DNA from: JBNKVT01 sp050299335
Lineage (GTDB): Bacteria > Pseudomonadota > Alphaproteobacteria > Rhodobacterales > Rhodobacteraceae
Direction: 5' to 3'
DNA length: 64,000 nucleotides
Assembly: GCA_050299335.1 (NCBI GenBank)
Contig: JBNKVT010000034.1
Coordinates: 1-64,000, forward strand
The notes below the pieces were generated by a model. It did no database searches. It worked only from the letters and a program-made list of their open reading frames with translations, and was not told where the DNA came from. Positions 7,884 through 16,691 of the stretch are shown in pieces. A program made the position numbers and the translations under genes. Each line of letters begins with the position of its first letter. Position 1 is the stretch's first letter.

Positions 7884-9251
7884 ATGAAAGACCTGACAGA
7901 TTTCGCCACCTCCGCCCGCGCCTGGCTTCACGCGCATCCCGAGCTCAGCTCCATGCGGGCCGCCATCTGCGACCTCAACGGTTGCATGCGCGGCAAGCGC
8001 CTTCCGATCGCCCAGGCCGAAAAGGCGCTGTCGGACGGGATGCGGATGCCGGTCTCGCTCGCCACTCAGGATGTCTGGGGCCGCGATATCGACGACAACC
8101 CGCTCGTTTGGGAGACCGGCGACGCCGACGGCATCTGCCTGCCCACGGGCCGTGCGCCGCTGATGGTCGACTGGCTGGCCGAGCCAACCGCCCTCCTGCC
8201 GATGTGGTTCTTCAATGAGGATGGCAGCCCCTGCATGGTCGATCCCCGCCAGGCCCTGAATGCGGTGCTTGACCGTTTCGCCGAACGGGGCCTGCGCCCC
8301 GTGGTCGCGCTGGAGCTGGAATTCTACCTCCTCGACGCCTCCGGGCCGCTGCCCGCGCCGCCGGTCTCGCCGATCACCGGCAAGCCGCTCCATGCCGACG
8401 GCGTGCTCTCGGTGGACGATCTCGACCATTTCGACGGCTTCTTTTCCGAGGTCTACCGCGCCTGCGCCGCCCAGGAGATCCGGGTGGACACCGCCATCGC
8501 CGAAGGCGGGCCCGGGCAGTTCGAGATCAATTTCGTCCATGTCGACGACCCGCTGAAGGCCGCCGACGATGCGGTCTATTTCAAACGCCTGGTCAAGGGC
8601 ATCGCCCGCAAGCACGGCCTCGCGGCGTCCTTCATGGCCAAGCCCTTTCCGGAAAGTACCGGGTCGGGCCAGCATGTCCATTTCAGCCTCCTCGACGCGG
8701 CGGGGGTGAATATATTCGACAATGGCGGCCCGGAAGGCACGCCGGCGCTGCGCCATGCCGTTGCCGGCCTCATCTCGGCGATGGAGGCCTCGACCCTCAT
8801 CTTCGCTCCGCATGTCAATTCCTTCCGTCGTCTCCAGCCGGACAGCCACGCCCCCATCGCCCAATGCTGGGCCTATGAGAACCGCACCGCCGCCATCCGG
8901 ATCCCGGGCGGATTGCCGGTTGCACGCCGCATCGAGCACCGGGTCGCCGGGGCCGATGCCAACCCGTATCTCGTCCTCGCGACGCTGCTCGGTGCTGCAC
9001 TTGACGGCATCGAGAGCGCGAGCGAGCCGCCGCCGCCGATCACCGGCGACGCCTACGAGATCGACGTCCCGCAACTCCCAACCTCCTGGGGCCGCGCCAT
9101 CGACGCGTTCGAAGAGGGTGCGGAGGTCTTCGCCAAGACTTTCGACCCGCTCTTTGCCCGGCTCTACGCAGCATGCAAGCGCCAGGAATGGGAGACATTC
9201 GGGGCCCGCATGAGCGAGTTCGAGATCAATTCCTATCTCGAAGTGGTCTAG
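7884..9251 (+). CDS. Glutamine synthetase family ligase (gamma-glutamylamine synthetase type)
   Basis: A 455-residue protein with GS-type N-terminal RAAICDLNGCMRGKRLP and catalytic-domain signatures: ELEFYLL, GPGQFEINF, GSGQHVHFSL (His loop), NSFRRLQPDSHAP and NRTAAIRIPGG, then RIEHRVAGADANPYLVLA. Length and the RGKRLP start resemble PuuA-type gamma-glutamylputrescine synthetases rather than biosynthetic GlnA; these ATP-dependently join glutamate to polyamines or other amines. The substrate cannot be set from sequence, and no puu neighbours are present. The operator-like inverted repeat just upstream suggests specific regulation. Confidence 0.9.
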   Translation: MKDLTDFATSARAWLHAHPELSSMRAAICDLNGCMRGKRLPIAQAEKALSDGMRMPVSLATQDVWGRDIDDNPLVWETGDADGICLPTGRAPLMVDWLAEPTALLPMWFFNEDGSPCMVDPRQALNAVLDRFAERGLRPVVALELEFYLLDASGPLPAPPVSPITGKPLHADGVLSVDDLDHFDGFFSEVYRACAAQEIRVDTAIAEGGPGQFEINFVHVDDPLKAADDAVYFKRLVKGIARKHGLAASFMAKPFPESTGSGQHVHFSLLDAAGVNIFDNGGPEGTPALRHAVAGLISAMEASTLIFAPHVNSFRRLQPDSHAPIAQCWAYENRTAAIRIPGGLPVARRIEHRVAGADANPYLVLATLLGAALDGIESASEPPPPITGDAYEIDVPQLPTSWGRAIDAFEEGAEVFAKTFDPLFARLYAACKRQEWETFGARMSEFEINSYLEVV

Positions 9252-9368
9252 ATCCCATACAGGTATGTCTTGTCCATTGGCGGTGTCGAGGCAAGCCGAG
9301 GACCTCACAAGCGCCCAGGGATGACTCCAAACAAGGGTGACTCCAAAGCCGGTCCTGCCGATCCGGCA

Positions 9369-9414
9369 CCGAAATTTTTCAAAAATTTCGTCCGCGTTCT
9401 TCGCAAGAACGCGG
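9369..9414. repeat. R2 twin-palindrome repeat, copy 1
   Basis: Two abutting 23-nt palindromes: arms CCGAAATTTTT/AAAAATTTCG centred on C, then CCGCGTTCTT/AAGAACGCGG around CGC. Same layout at 12603-12648 and 26954-26999 with different arm sequences. It lies between convergent genes (GS-like and Slt), where it could serve both as terminators. Confidence 0.8.
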
Positions 9415-9460
9415 TTGCGCCCAATTTCGGGCTCCGTGCGCCGCCCGTGCCTGACCCCCG

Positions 9461-11410
9461 TCAGGACCGCTGGATATCCGCACTCAGTTGCAGCGGCACC
9501 GGGGTGCCGTTGAGACGGGTGCGGTAGACATGCAGCGCCTCCAGCACCCGCATCACGTAATTACGGGTCTCGGTATAGGGGATGCTCTCGATCCAGACGA
9601 TCGGATCAACCGCCCCTGTCCTCGGATCGCCATACTCCTCGATCCAGCGACGCGCCCGGTGCGGCCCGGCATTATAAGCCGCGATGGCAAGGATATAGGA
9701 GCCGTCGAATTCTTCCAGCATCTCGGCCAGATAGGCGGTCCCCAGCTTGGCATTATAGGCCGGGTCCTCGGTCAGCCGGGCTTGCGAATAGTCCAGCCCC
9801 AGCCCCTCGGCCACCTGTTTGGCCGTCCCCGGCATCAGCTGCATCAGCCCCCGCGCGCCCACCGGAGATGTCGCCTCGGGGAACAGCTCGCTTTCCTGCC
9901 GGGCAATCGCCAGCGCCAGTTCCGGCGGGATGGGACCGGCCTGATAGGCCAGATCGGTCACCGGGTAGTAGGCCTGCGGCATCACCAGCCCGTCCGAGGC
10001 CAACCGCTTGGCCAGCCGTACCGCCACGAAAGGATGGCCCATATCGAGCGCCATCTGGGCCAGGCTCGCCGATTGATCCGGCGTCAGGCTTTCCTGCACG
10101 TGCAGGAAGAACCGCCGCATGGTCACGAAATCGCCGGCCTCGTGCAAAAGGATCGCCGCCTGGATCGGCCCGCTCTGGGCAAAGGCCTGCCCGCGCCAGT
10201 CCGCCACCGGCATCGAGCCGGCCAGCGCCCGGTCGGGAGCGATCCCGCCGCGCTCCGCCGCCAGTTGCCCGTAGAAACTGGTCTGATACCGCGCGCCCTC
10301 GGCATAGGCATTGATCGAGGCCGCATGATTGCCCAGCGCCTCGTAGGTCCGCCCCAACCAGTACCCGGCCCGGCCCAGCGAAATCGGGCTCTCGACCGCC
10401 GCCTGGAAGCGCTGGAAATGCGGCAGCGCCTTCCGGGGGTCATTGTGGCGCGTCAGCGCCACATAGCCCGCCTGCCATTCCAGCTCGGCATAGTCTTCGC
10501 CGCCGGTCAGGAAATGCCGCGAGGCCAGCGTGTAGGCGGTCTTGAACCTGCCGAGCGCGATCGCCTCGCGTACCAGCCCCTGGCGGCGCGAGGCCCAGAC
10601 CTCCGGACGGCCGAGCAGGTTGTCGGGATAGGAATGATCGAAGATCAGGTCGATACTGTCCTGCCAGCGCCCCTTTCGCGCCCGCCAGTCCAGCCTCTCC
10701 CAGGCGAGACCGGGATGATCCTGCTGCGCCGCCGGAACCGCCGCGATCAGGCCGTCCACACCATTGGCATTGTCCTGCAGCCCGATCCGCGCCATGGCCA
10801 GCGACCGGTCGGCGACCGGGATATGGCGCAGCATCGTCTTGGCCTCGGCGGTGTTGCCTGCCCACAGCAGATGCTCCATCCGCGCCTGGTGATGCGGGGC
10901 CAGGATCGGCGAGAAGGCGGCCATCAGCGCTTCCTGGCCGCTCACCGTCAGGGTCTCGCCGGTCCAGGCGGCGACAAGCACCCGCTCGGCATCGGCCCGG
11001 CGCCCGGACTGGATCAGCGCCGCCGCGTAACGCTGCAGGCCTTCCGGGGTCTGAGGGCCTGCGGCGGCGAAGAACCGGATCACGTCGCCCGCCTGCAGGC
11101 CAGCCGGCATCACCGCCTCGGCGCGGCGGCGCATCAGCTCCAGCCCCGGCCAATCGGCGTGGCGGTCGAGAAAGCGGGTGTATTCCTCCCAGCGTCCCGC
11201 ACCATCGCGCAGACGGTGCCAGTCGACCATGGTCTCGGCGGCAGGGTTCGACACCCGCCGCGCATGACCCAACGCCCGGGCCCAGTCGCCCTCGGCGGCG
11301 GCCTGCATCGCCTCGGCCATTTCCACGCCATTCCCACTGCTCTGCGCCGCGGCACCCAGCGGCACCATGGCCAGCGCAACGATCAAGATCGCTGATCTCA
11401 TCGATTGCAT
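9461..11410 (-). CDS. Slt-type soluble lytic murein transglycosylase
   Basis: A 649-residue periplasmic protein with a signal peptide (MRSAILIVALAMVPLGAAAQ), a long alpha-helical superhelix (about residues 30-490) and a C-terminal SLT domain. Catalytic Glu lies in LAIARQESELFPEA; it is followed by GARGLMQLMPGTA and AIAAYNAGPHRARRW, then the YVMRVLEALHVYR tail. It cleaves the MurNAc-GlcNAc bond to give anhydromuropeptides. The start at 11410 is preceded by AGGA at proper spacing; an in-frame start 16 codons earlier would spoil the signal peptide. Divergent from dapA. Confidence 0.93.
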   Translation of the reverse strand: MQSMRSAILIVALAMVPLGAAAQSSGNGVEMAEAMQAAAEGDWARALGHARRVSNPAAETMVDWHRLRDGAGRWEEYTRFLDRHADWPGLELMRRRAEAVMPAGLQAGDVIRFFAAAGPQTPEGLQRYAAALIQSGRRADAERVLVAAWTGETLTVSGQEALMAAFSPILAPHHQARMEHLLWAGNTAEAKTMLRHIPVADRSLAMARIGLQDNANGVDGLIAAVPAAQQDHPGLAWERLDWRARKGRWQDSIDLIFDHSYPDNLLGRPEVWASRRQGLVREAIALGRFKTAYTLASRHFLTGGEDYAELEWQAGYVALTRHNDPRKALPHFQRFQAAVESPISLGRAGYWLGRTYEALGNHAASINAYAEGARYQTSFYGQLAAERGGIAPDRALAGSMPVADWRGQAFAQSGPIQAAILLHEAGDFVTMRRFFLHVQESLTPDQSASLAQMALDMGHPFVAVRLAKRLASDGLVMPQAYYPVTDLAYQAGPIPPELALAIARQESELFPEATSPVGARGLMQLMPGTAKQVAEGLGLDYSQARLTEDPAYNAKLGTAYLAEMLEEFDGSYILAIAAYNAGPHRARRWIEEYGDPRTGAVDPIVWIESIPYTETRNYVMRVLEALHVYRTRLNGTPVPLQLSADIQRS

Positions 11411-11559
11411 ATTGTCGTCCTGTAGTTTCTTGTTCTGCTCTTTACGGGCTTTTAACATATCCAGCGACCAAGGTCTCTAGTTGCTTGCTTGCCGAGCGGT
11501 AAATTCGCCGCTAGGGTCCGCCCGATTTCCAGACTTGGGACCCGAACCGGCCCCCGACC

Positions 11560-11598
11560 ACATAACCGACCGCATAACCGACCGCGCAACCGACCGAT
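11560..11598. repeat. Short tandem repeat in the dapA leader
   Basis: About three imperfect copies of a 12-nt unit (ATAACCGACCGC) lie just upstream of dapA, before AAAAGG. It may be replication slippage; regulatory meaning is unknown. Confidence 0.55.
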
Positions 11599-11613
11599 CA
11601 AAAGGTGTCCGCC

Positions 11614-12486
11614 ATGTTCAAAGGCTCCATCCCGGCTCTCGTCACCCCGTTCGCAGACGGCAAGGTAGACGTGTCGGCGCTGAAGGCGCTGGTCGACTGG
11701 CAGATCGACGAGGGCTCGCACGGGATCGTTGCCGTCGGCACCACCGCCGAGTCGCCCACGCTCAGCCATGCCGAACACGAAGAATGCATTGGCCTCATCG
11801 TCGAGCAGGCGGCGGGACGTGTGCCGGTGATCGCCGGAGCCGGATCGAACAATACCGACGAATCCATCTCGCTGATGCGCTTTGCGAAATCGGTCGGAGC
11901 CGCCGCCGCCCTCGTGGTCACGCCCTATTACAACAAGCCGAACCAACGCGGACTCTATGGGCATTACAAGGCGCTCCACGATGCGGTGGAGCTGCCCATC
12001 CTCATCTACAACATCCCCGGACGTTCGGTCATCGACATGACCCCCGAGACGATGGGCGAGCTGGCAAAACTGCCGCGCATCATCGGGGTCAAGGACGCAA
12101 CCGGCGATGTGGCGCGGGTCTCGGATACGCGGGCGACCTGCGGGACCGGCTTCATCCAGCTCTGCGGCAATGACGAATGCGCGCTTGGCTTTGCAGCCCA
12201 TGGCGGGGTCGGCTGTATCTCGGTCACGGCCAATGCGGCGCCGCGGCTCTGCGCGGACTTCCAGAACGCGCTGATGGGCGGCAAATGGGCCGAGGCGCTG
12301 CGGCTGCAGGACCTGCTCCTGCCGCTGCACCGGGCCTGTTTCGACGAACCCAATCCCTGCCCGGTCAAATACGCCCTGTCGCTGCTCGGCAAATGCCGCG
12401 ACGAGGTCCGTCTGCCGCTGATGACTGTCGCCGAAGCGACGCAAGCCCGAATCCGGGCGGCGCTGGATCACGCCGGGCTGAACTGA
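11614..12486 (+). CDS. dapA: 4-hydroxy-tetrahydrodipicolinate synthase (DapA)
   Basis: A 290-residue class I aldolase-type enzyme condensing pyruvate and aspartate semialdehyde in lysine/meso-DAP synthesis. Key residues match E. coli with an offset of one: T43-T44 in GTTAESPTL, Y106 in TPYYNKP, Y132 and R137 in YNIPGRS, and the Schiff-base K160 in GVKDATG. The ATG at 11614 has AAAAGG 8 nt upstream; a GTG at 11605 is possible. The divergent transglycosylase and this gene both concern cell wall metabolism. It ends before an R2 repeat. Confidence 0.96.
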   Translation: MFKGSIPALVTPFADGKVDVSALKALVDWQIDEGSHGIVAVGTTAESPTLSHAEHEECIGLIVEQAAGRVPVIAGAGSNNTDESISLMRFAKSVGAAAALVVTPYYNKPNQRGLYGHYKALHDAVELPILIYNIPGRSVIDMTPETMGELAKLPRIIGVKDATGDVARVSDTRATCGTGFIQLCGNDECALGFAAHGGVGCISVTANAAPRLCADFQNALMGGKWAEALRLQDLLLPLHRACFDEPNPCPVKYALSLLGKCRDEVRLPLMTVAEATQARIRAALDHAGLN

Positions 12487-12602
12487 CGCCGCGCTGCGAT
12501 CCGGACGATGGTCTCTGGCGGATAATCGCCCGGGCACCGTCTTCCGGTCCAGGACTTGGCGTTACGCCCAGACCGTCTCCCGAGGACCCATCCCTCCGCG
12601 AC

Positions 12603-12648
12603 CCGCATTTTTTCAAAAAATGCGGCCGAAATTTTTGAAAAATTTCGG
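12603..12648. repeat. R2 twin-palindrome repeat, copy 2
   Basis: Abutting 23-nt palindromes: arms CCGCATTTTTT/AAAAAATGCGG and CCGAAATTTTT/AAAAATTTCGG. It is between the convergent dapA and P1 peptidase ends. Both arms of each hairpin differ from the other copies, yet pairing is intact. Confidence 0.82.
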
Positions 12649-12677
12649 TTCCCGGACGTGCAGATGAAAAAGTTGGC

Positions 12678-13706
12678 TCACGCGTCTTGTGCACCTTCGG
12701 ACGCATCGTCGGACCACCGCCAGCAGGGCCGCAGGTCGCCCGGAGAAGGGCTGGCCTCATAGACGCCCCGGGCGATGGCGCGCGACAGGCAGGTCGCGGC
12801 GGCATGGCCGAGTTCCAGCGGGTCCGTTGCCGGTTCGGCCAGCGGGCGGCTGCCGGTCGAAACCGCGAAAACAAGGTCGCCGTCCATCGGCGTATGCGAG
12901 GGCACCACGGCTCGCGCGATCCCGTCATGGGCGGCAATGGCCATCCGGTAGAGGGCGGCCTTGCTCAGCGCCGCATCGGTGGCGACTATGGCGATCACCG
13001 TATTCTCTCCAACACGGCCACGCGGACCGATCTTTGTATCGCACAAGCCAATCGGCGGTACCGGGGCCGGGGCGCTGCCGAGACCACCGAACTCGTCTTC
13101 CACCTCGAAGGGCGCCGCCCAGAACTGCCGCCGTCCCGGCGGTGTCACGCATCCCACCGGATTGGCCGCCACCAGCGCCCCGACCGTGTGGCCCGCCTCC
13201 AGCCGCCAGGAGGCCGAGCCCAACCCGCCCTTCAGCCGCGCCGTCGTCGCCCCGGTCCCGGCTCCCGCACTGCCAAGGGCGAAATCCTCCGATACCGCCG
13301 CAAGCGCTTCGCGTCCGAGGCCGGTATAGGGCTCGTCCGTCCAGTCCTTCTCGCCACCATTGCCGAGATCGAAAAGGATCGCCGCCGGCACGATCGGCAC
13401 GCGCATCTCGCCGACGGCAAAGCCGCGCCCCGCCGCCCGCAGCCCTTCGACCACGCCCGAGGCCGCCGCCAGCCCGAAGGCCGAGCCGCCCGACAGCACC
13501 AGCGCATCCACCGCCTCGACCAGCTTGTCCGGCGCCAGCAGATCCGTCTCCCGCGTCCCCGGCGCCCCGCCCATCACCGCCACCGAGGCGGCAAAGGGCA
13601 TATCCGCCGTCAGCACCGTCACCCCCGATTTCAGCCGTGCGTCCGAGGCATTCCCGACCCTCAGACCAGCCACATCGGTAATCAGGTTCCGCACCCCCGG
13701 CCCCAT
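12678..13706 (-). CDS. P1 family peptidase (NylC/DmpA-type N-terminal nucleophile hydrolase)
   Basis: A 342-residue protein with DLLAPDKLVEAVDALVLSGGSAFGLAAA, PAAILFDLGNGG and GLGSASWRLEAGHTVGALVAANPVG. The probable self-cleavage site is N235-T236 in GENTVIAIVATDA, giving two chains with Thr as the new N-terminal nucleophile, as in 6-aminohexanoate oligomer hydrolase. Relatives cleave N-terminal amino acids or cyclic/linear amides; the substrate here is unknown. First gene of a minus-strand run after which a cupin and an SDR lie upstream. Confidence 0.9.
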   Translation of the reverse strand: MGPGVRNLITDVAGLRVGNASDARLKSGVTVLTADMPFAASVAVMGGAPGTRETDLLAPDKLVEAVDALVLSGGSAFGLAAASGVVEGLRAAGRGFAVGEMRVPIVPAAILFDLGNGGEKDWTDEPYTGLGREALAAVSEDFALGSAGAGTGATTARLKGGLGSASWRLEAGHTVGALVAANPVGCVTPPGRRQFWAAPFEVEDEFGGLGSAPAPVPPIGLCDTKIGPRGRVGENTVIAIVATDAALSKAALYRMAIAAHDGIARAVVPSHTPMDGDLVFAVSTGSRPLAEPATDPLELGHAAATCLSRAIARGVYEASPSPGDLRPCWRWSDDASEGAQDA

Positions 13707-14057
13707 TCAGAGCCACACCTTCTGAACCGCCGTCGCCGCATCGCCGGTATTCGGCTCTCCGGCCGGCTCGATCAGCAGCACATGCGCCTCCTCTTCGGCA
13801 TAGGGACTGTGTTCGACCCCCTTCGGCACCACGAACAGCTCCCCCGGTCCCAGGCGCACCCCCCGGTCCCGCAACCGGATCTCCACCTCGCCCCTGATGA
13901 CCAGGAACAGATCATCCGTATCCGTATGCGAATGCCACGGAAACTCCCCCTTGAACTTGGCCAGGAACACCTCGTTGCCGTTATACTCCGCCACGATCCC
14001 GGGCCGGTAATAGCCGTCGATCTTCGCAAATTTCTCCGCCAGATTGACCTTCGTCAT
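13707..14057 (-). CDS. Cupin domain protein
   Basis: A 116-residue single-domain cupin with FPWHSHTDTDDLFLVIRGEVEIRL (His-x-His metal ligands), the GPGELFVVPKG turn and the late His in GVEHSPYA. Such small cupins bind a metal and may be isomerases, dioxygenases or sensors. The ATG overlaps the stop of the SDR gene (ATGA) and its stop abuts the P1 peptidase start, so all three are likely one transcript. Function not assignable. Confidence 0.88.
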   Translation of the reverse strand: MTKVNLAEKFAKIDGYYRPGIVAEYNGNEVFLAKFKGEFPWHSHTDTDDLFLVIRGEVEIRLRDRGVRLGPGELFVVPKGVEHSPYAEEEAHVLLIEPAGEPNTGDAATAVQKVWL

Positions 14058-14794
14058 ATGCACCGCCCCCCGTCCACTTCCAAAGCCACCCCGGTGATCA
14101 TCGAGGCCTCGTCCGAACACAGGAACGCCGCCGCATTCCCCATATCCTCCGGCTGCGAGAACCGGCCCAGCGGGATTGTCGCCAGAAATTTCTCGCGCAT
14201 TTCCGGCGTATCCTCGCCCATGAAACTGGCCAGCAACGGCGTCTCGCCGGCCACCGGACAGATCGCGTTGACCCTCAGCCCCGAGGGCGCCAGTTCCACC
14301 GCCATCGTCTTCGTCGCGGTGATCATCCAGCCCTTCGAGGCATTGTACCAGTTCAGCCGCGGCCTGGGGCTCAGCCCCGCCGTCGAGGCGACGTTGAGGA
14401 TCGCCCCGGCCCCCCGGGCCTTCATATGCGGCACCAGATGGCGGGCGGTCAGGAACACCGACTTGGCGTTCACGGCGAACACCCGGTCGAAATCCGCCTC
14501 GCTCACCTCCTCCAAGGGCGCAGGCAAATGTGTCACCCCGGCATTGTTGACCAGAATATCCACCTGCCCGAACGCCTTCAGCGCCGCCTCGCACATCGCC
14601 GCGACCGAGGAATTGTCCGCCACATCAACCGCCTGCGCCTCCGCCCCGATCGCCCCGGCCAGCGCGCGGGCCGCCCGGGTATTGATATCGGCGATCATCA
14701 CCCGAGCCCCCTCGGCCACAAACTTCCGCGCAATCCCCGCGCCAAAGCCCGAAGCCGCCCCGGTCACAATCGCCGTCTTCCCCTCAAGTCGCAT
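14054..14794 (-). CDS. Short-chain dehydrogenase/reductase
   Basis: A 246-residue classical SDR with the cofactor loop TGAASGFG (residues about 12-19), DINTRAARA after beta-2 (Asp, suggesting NAD preference), VNNAG, catalytic NVASTAG and Y-N-A-S-K (WYNASKGW), and GVALEVDGGRCI at the C-terminus as in FabG-like enzymes. It leads the SDR-cupin-P1 peptidase run. Substrate unknown. Confidence 0.9.
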   Translation of the reverse strand: MRLEGKTAIVTGAASGFGAGIARKFVAEGARVMIADINTRAARALAGAIGAEAQAVDVADNSSVAAMCEAALKAFGQVDILVNNAGVTHLPAPLEEVSEADFDRVFAVNAKSVFLTARHLVPHMKARGAGAILNVASTAGLSPRPRLNWYNASKGWMITATKTMAVELAPSGLRVNAICPVAGETPLLASFMGEDTPEMREKFLATIPLGRFSQPEDMGNAAAFLCSDEASMITGVALEVDGGRCI

Positions 14795-14876
14795 GAGACC
14801 CCCTCCCGGCGCCAGAATGTCATCTGAGGCGCGGATCGCAAGGCCGATTTCAGGCCCCCGGCCAGTTGTCGCGTCA

Positions 14877-15623
14877 TCAGGGCCGTCGCTGCCGCCGCTT
14901 GCGCAGCGCGCGCAGATCGACCGTCGGCGCGTCCTCGATCCCGTAGAGCGGATCTTCGTATTTCGGCCAGGTGTCGGGATTCCCCCGGATCAGCCTCAAT
15001 GGCATGGTCAGCACCAATCCGGCCAGGAAACCTCCGGCATGGGCAGCGAAGGCCACGCCGCCGCCATCGACCCCGAAGGTCACCGCCGCCGCCCAGATCT
15101 GCAGCCCGGACCACAGGCCCAGCACCATCCAGGCCGGCAGCGAGAACCGTCCCATGAACCAGAGGTTCGGCGAGAACACCTGAATGCTGGCCCGTGGGAA
15201 CAGAACCAGAAACCCGCCCATCACTCCGGCGATCGCGCCTGACGCCCCGATCCCCGGAATCCGCGATTCCGGCACCGAGGCGATCTGCGCCACATCCGCC
15301 GCGACCCCGCAGACCAGGTAGAAGAGCGCGAACCCGACATGCCCGAATGCGTATTCCACGTTGTCTCCATAGATCCACAGAAACAGCATATTGAACCCCA
15401 GATGCATGATCCCGCCATGCATGAACATCGAGGTCAGAAGCCGCGTGTAGTCCTGGTGGTTGACCACGTCATAGGGCACGGTCCCATAGGTCTCGTAAAA
15501 ATCCGCCAGCGCCCGGGGATCGTCCCAAAACGCCAGATTGAAGATCGAGAAGACCGCGATATTCATGGTCACGAATGCCAGAGTGAATGCCGGAAAGCGA
15601 TGCGCCGGCGCGTCGTCCTTCAA
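14877..15623 (-). CDS. Rhomboid family intramembrane serine protease 1
   Basis: A 248-residue membrane protein with the rhomboid dyad: S128 in GIGASGAIAGVMGG and H195 in AAHAGGF, plus N78 in HGGIMHLGFNMLFLWIYGDNVE. Rhomboids cut substrates within the membrane. The first in-frame start is a TTG at 15623; an AGAGGA lies rather far upstream, and the next ATG (codon 20) would cut into the first membrane helix. The next gene upstream on this strand is a paralogue (15826-16578). Confidence 0.9.
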   Translation of the reverse strand: MKDDAPAHRFPAFTLAFVTMNIAVFSIFNLAFWDDPRALADFYETYGTVPYDVVNHQDYTRLLTSMFMHGGIMHLGFNMLFLWIYGDNVEYAFGHVGFALFYLVCGVAADVAQIASVPESRIPGIGASGAIAGVMGGFLVLFPRASIQVFSPNLWFMGRFSLPAWMVLGLWSGLQIWAAAVTFGVDGGGVAFAAHAGGFLAGLVLTMPLRLIRGNPDTWPKYEDPLYGIEDAPTVDLRALRKRRQRRP

Positions 15624-15746
15624 AGGTAAGATGGCTTTTCCTCTCTAATGATGAAATATAGATGTGAAGTATCGTGAACATAACTCACGATTCAATATCA
15701 CTGAATTGCATTTCTTTTAATAGATAGTCAGTTTTAACGAAATTTC

Positions 15747-15779
15747 AAGTGTAGGTGCGTAGAAATCGTACCTACACTT
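15747..15779 (-). terminator. Hairpin downstream of rhomboid 2
   Basis: Arms AAGTGTAGGT and ACCTACACTT (10 bp, perfect) around a 13-nt loop, in a locally AT-rich 200-nt gap between the two rhomboid genes. On the minus strand it follows the second rhomboid gene by about 45 nt and is followed by AATTTCGTT; a terminator is the simplest reading. Confidence 0.5.
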
Positions 15780-15825
15780 AAATAATTGGCCCTGAACCAA
15801 GCGGAACACCTGTTCAGGTGTCCCG

Positions 15826-16578
15826 TTACTTCCGCCGCCGCACCTTCGGCACCGTCGACATCCGCACCGCGGCCCGTGTCGGCGCATGGTCCGGATGCCC
15901 CTCCGTCCGCTCCCAGAACCGCCTGCCGCCCCGGCGCAGCAGCACCGGCAGCACCAGCAGCGCCCCGGCCACGAAGCCTCCGGCATGCGCCAGATAGGCG
16001 ACCCCGCCGCCCTGGCTGCCAAAACTCGCCACCGAGTTGAGCACCTGCAGGGCGAACCACAATCCCAGCATCGTCCAGGCGGGCAGCGCGATCAGCCGGG
16101 CGAAATAGCCGAAGATCACCAGTACATCGACCCGCGCCTGCGGGAACAGCAACAGATACCCGCCCATCACCCCGGCGATGGCCCCCGAGGCCCCGACCGT
16201 CGGCACCATCGAGCCCGGATCGCCCGCGATATGGGCGAAATCCGCCGCCAGCCCGCTGCCGAGATAGAAGGCCAGGAATCCCAGATGCCCGAACGTGTCC
16301 TCCAGATTGTCGCCGAAGATCCACAGGAACAGCATGTTTCCGGCGATATGCATCACACCGCCATGCAGGAACATCGAGCTGACCAGCGTCCCGTAGCCCT
16401 CTCCAGCGGCAATCCGCGCCGGGATCATCGCGTAGTCGGCAAAGAACGCCTCAAGACCGCCGGGAGAGGTGCCGAGCCGGAGATTGACACCGAGAAACAC
16501 CAATATATTGACCGCGATCAGCGTCACGGTCACCACCGGCATCCGGCGTGAAGGGTTATGGTCCCGGATCGGAAACAT
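15826..16578 (-). CDS. Rhomboid family intramembrane serine protease 2
   Basis: This 250-residue paralogue of the neighbouring protein has S131 (VGASGAIAGVMGGYLLLFPQAR), H198 (YLAHAGGF) and N81 (HGGVMHIAGNMLFLWIFGDNLED). The two share most core residues but differ at both termini. The start MFPIRDHNPSRR at 16578 is chosen because the conserved first helix follows; the frame is open further upstream without family similarity. It ends in a basic tail (VPKVRRRK). Confidence 0.9.
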   Translation of the reverse strand: MFPIRDHNPSRRMPVVTVTLIAVNILVFLGVNLRLGTSPGGLEAFFADYAMIPARIAAGEGYGTLVSSMFLHGGVMHIAGNMLFLWIFGDNLEDTFGHLGFLAFYLGSGLAADFAHIAGDPGSMVPTVGASGAIAGVMGGYLLLFPQARVDVLVIFGYFARLIALPAWTMLGLWFALQVLNSVASFGSQGGGVAYLAHAGGFVAGALLVLPVLLRRGGRRFWERTEGHPDHAPTRAAVRMSTVPKVRRRK

Positions 16579-16691
16579 GGGCCCAGTCTTACCGGCAATC
16601 CGGAGCCGGGAAAAGCAGCCGACGCACGGCGGGTGCGACGGGTTTTGACAAGGGGGCCATTCAGGCATGCTGGCGGGACAGTCGGGAGGCA

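Noticed and set aside
7884..9251. Assignment as housekeeping glnA
   Set aside because: Length and N-terminal RGKRLP fit the gamma-glutamylamine synthetase branch, and no glnB neighbour is present.
12687..15242. Very long plus-strand open frame (851 codons)
   Set aside because: It is antisense to the P1 peptidase, cupin and SDR genes, which all show intact family motifs. Product is Arg/Pro-rich with no domain, as expected of GC-rich antisense frames.
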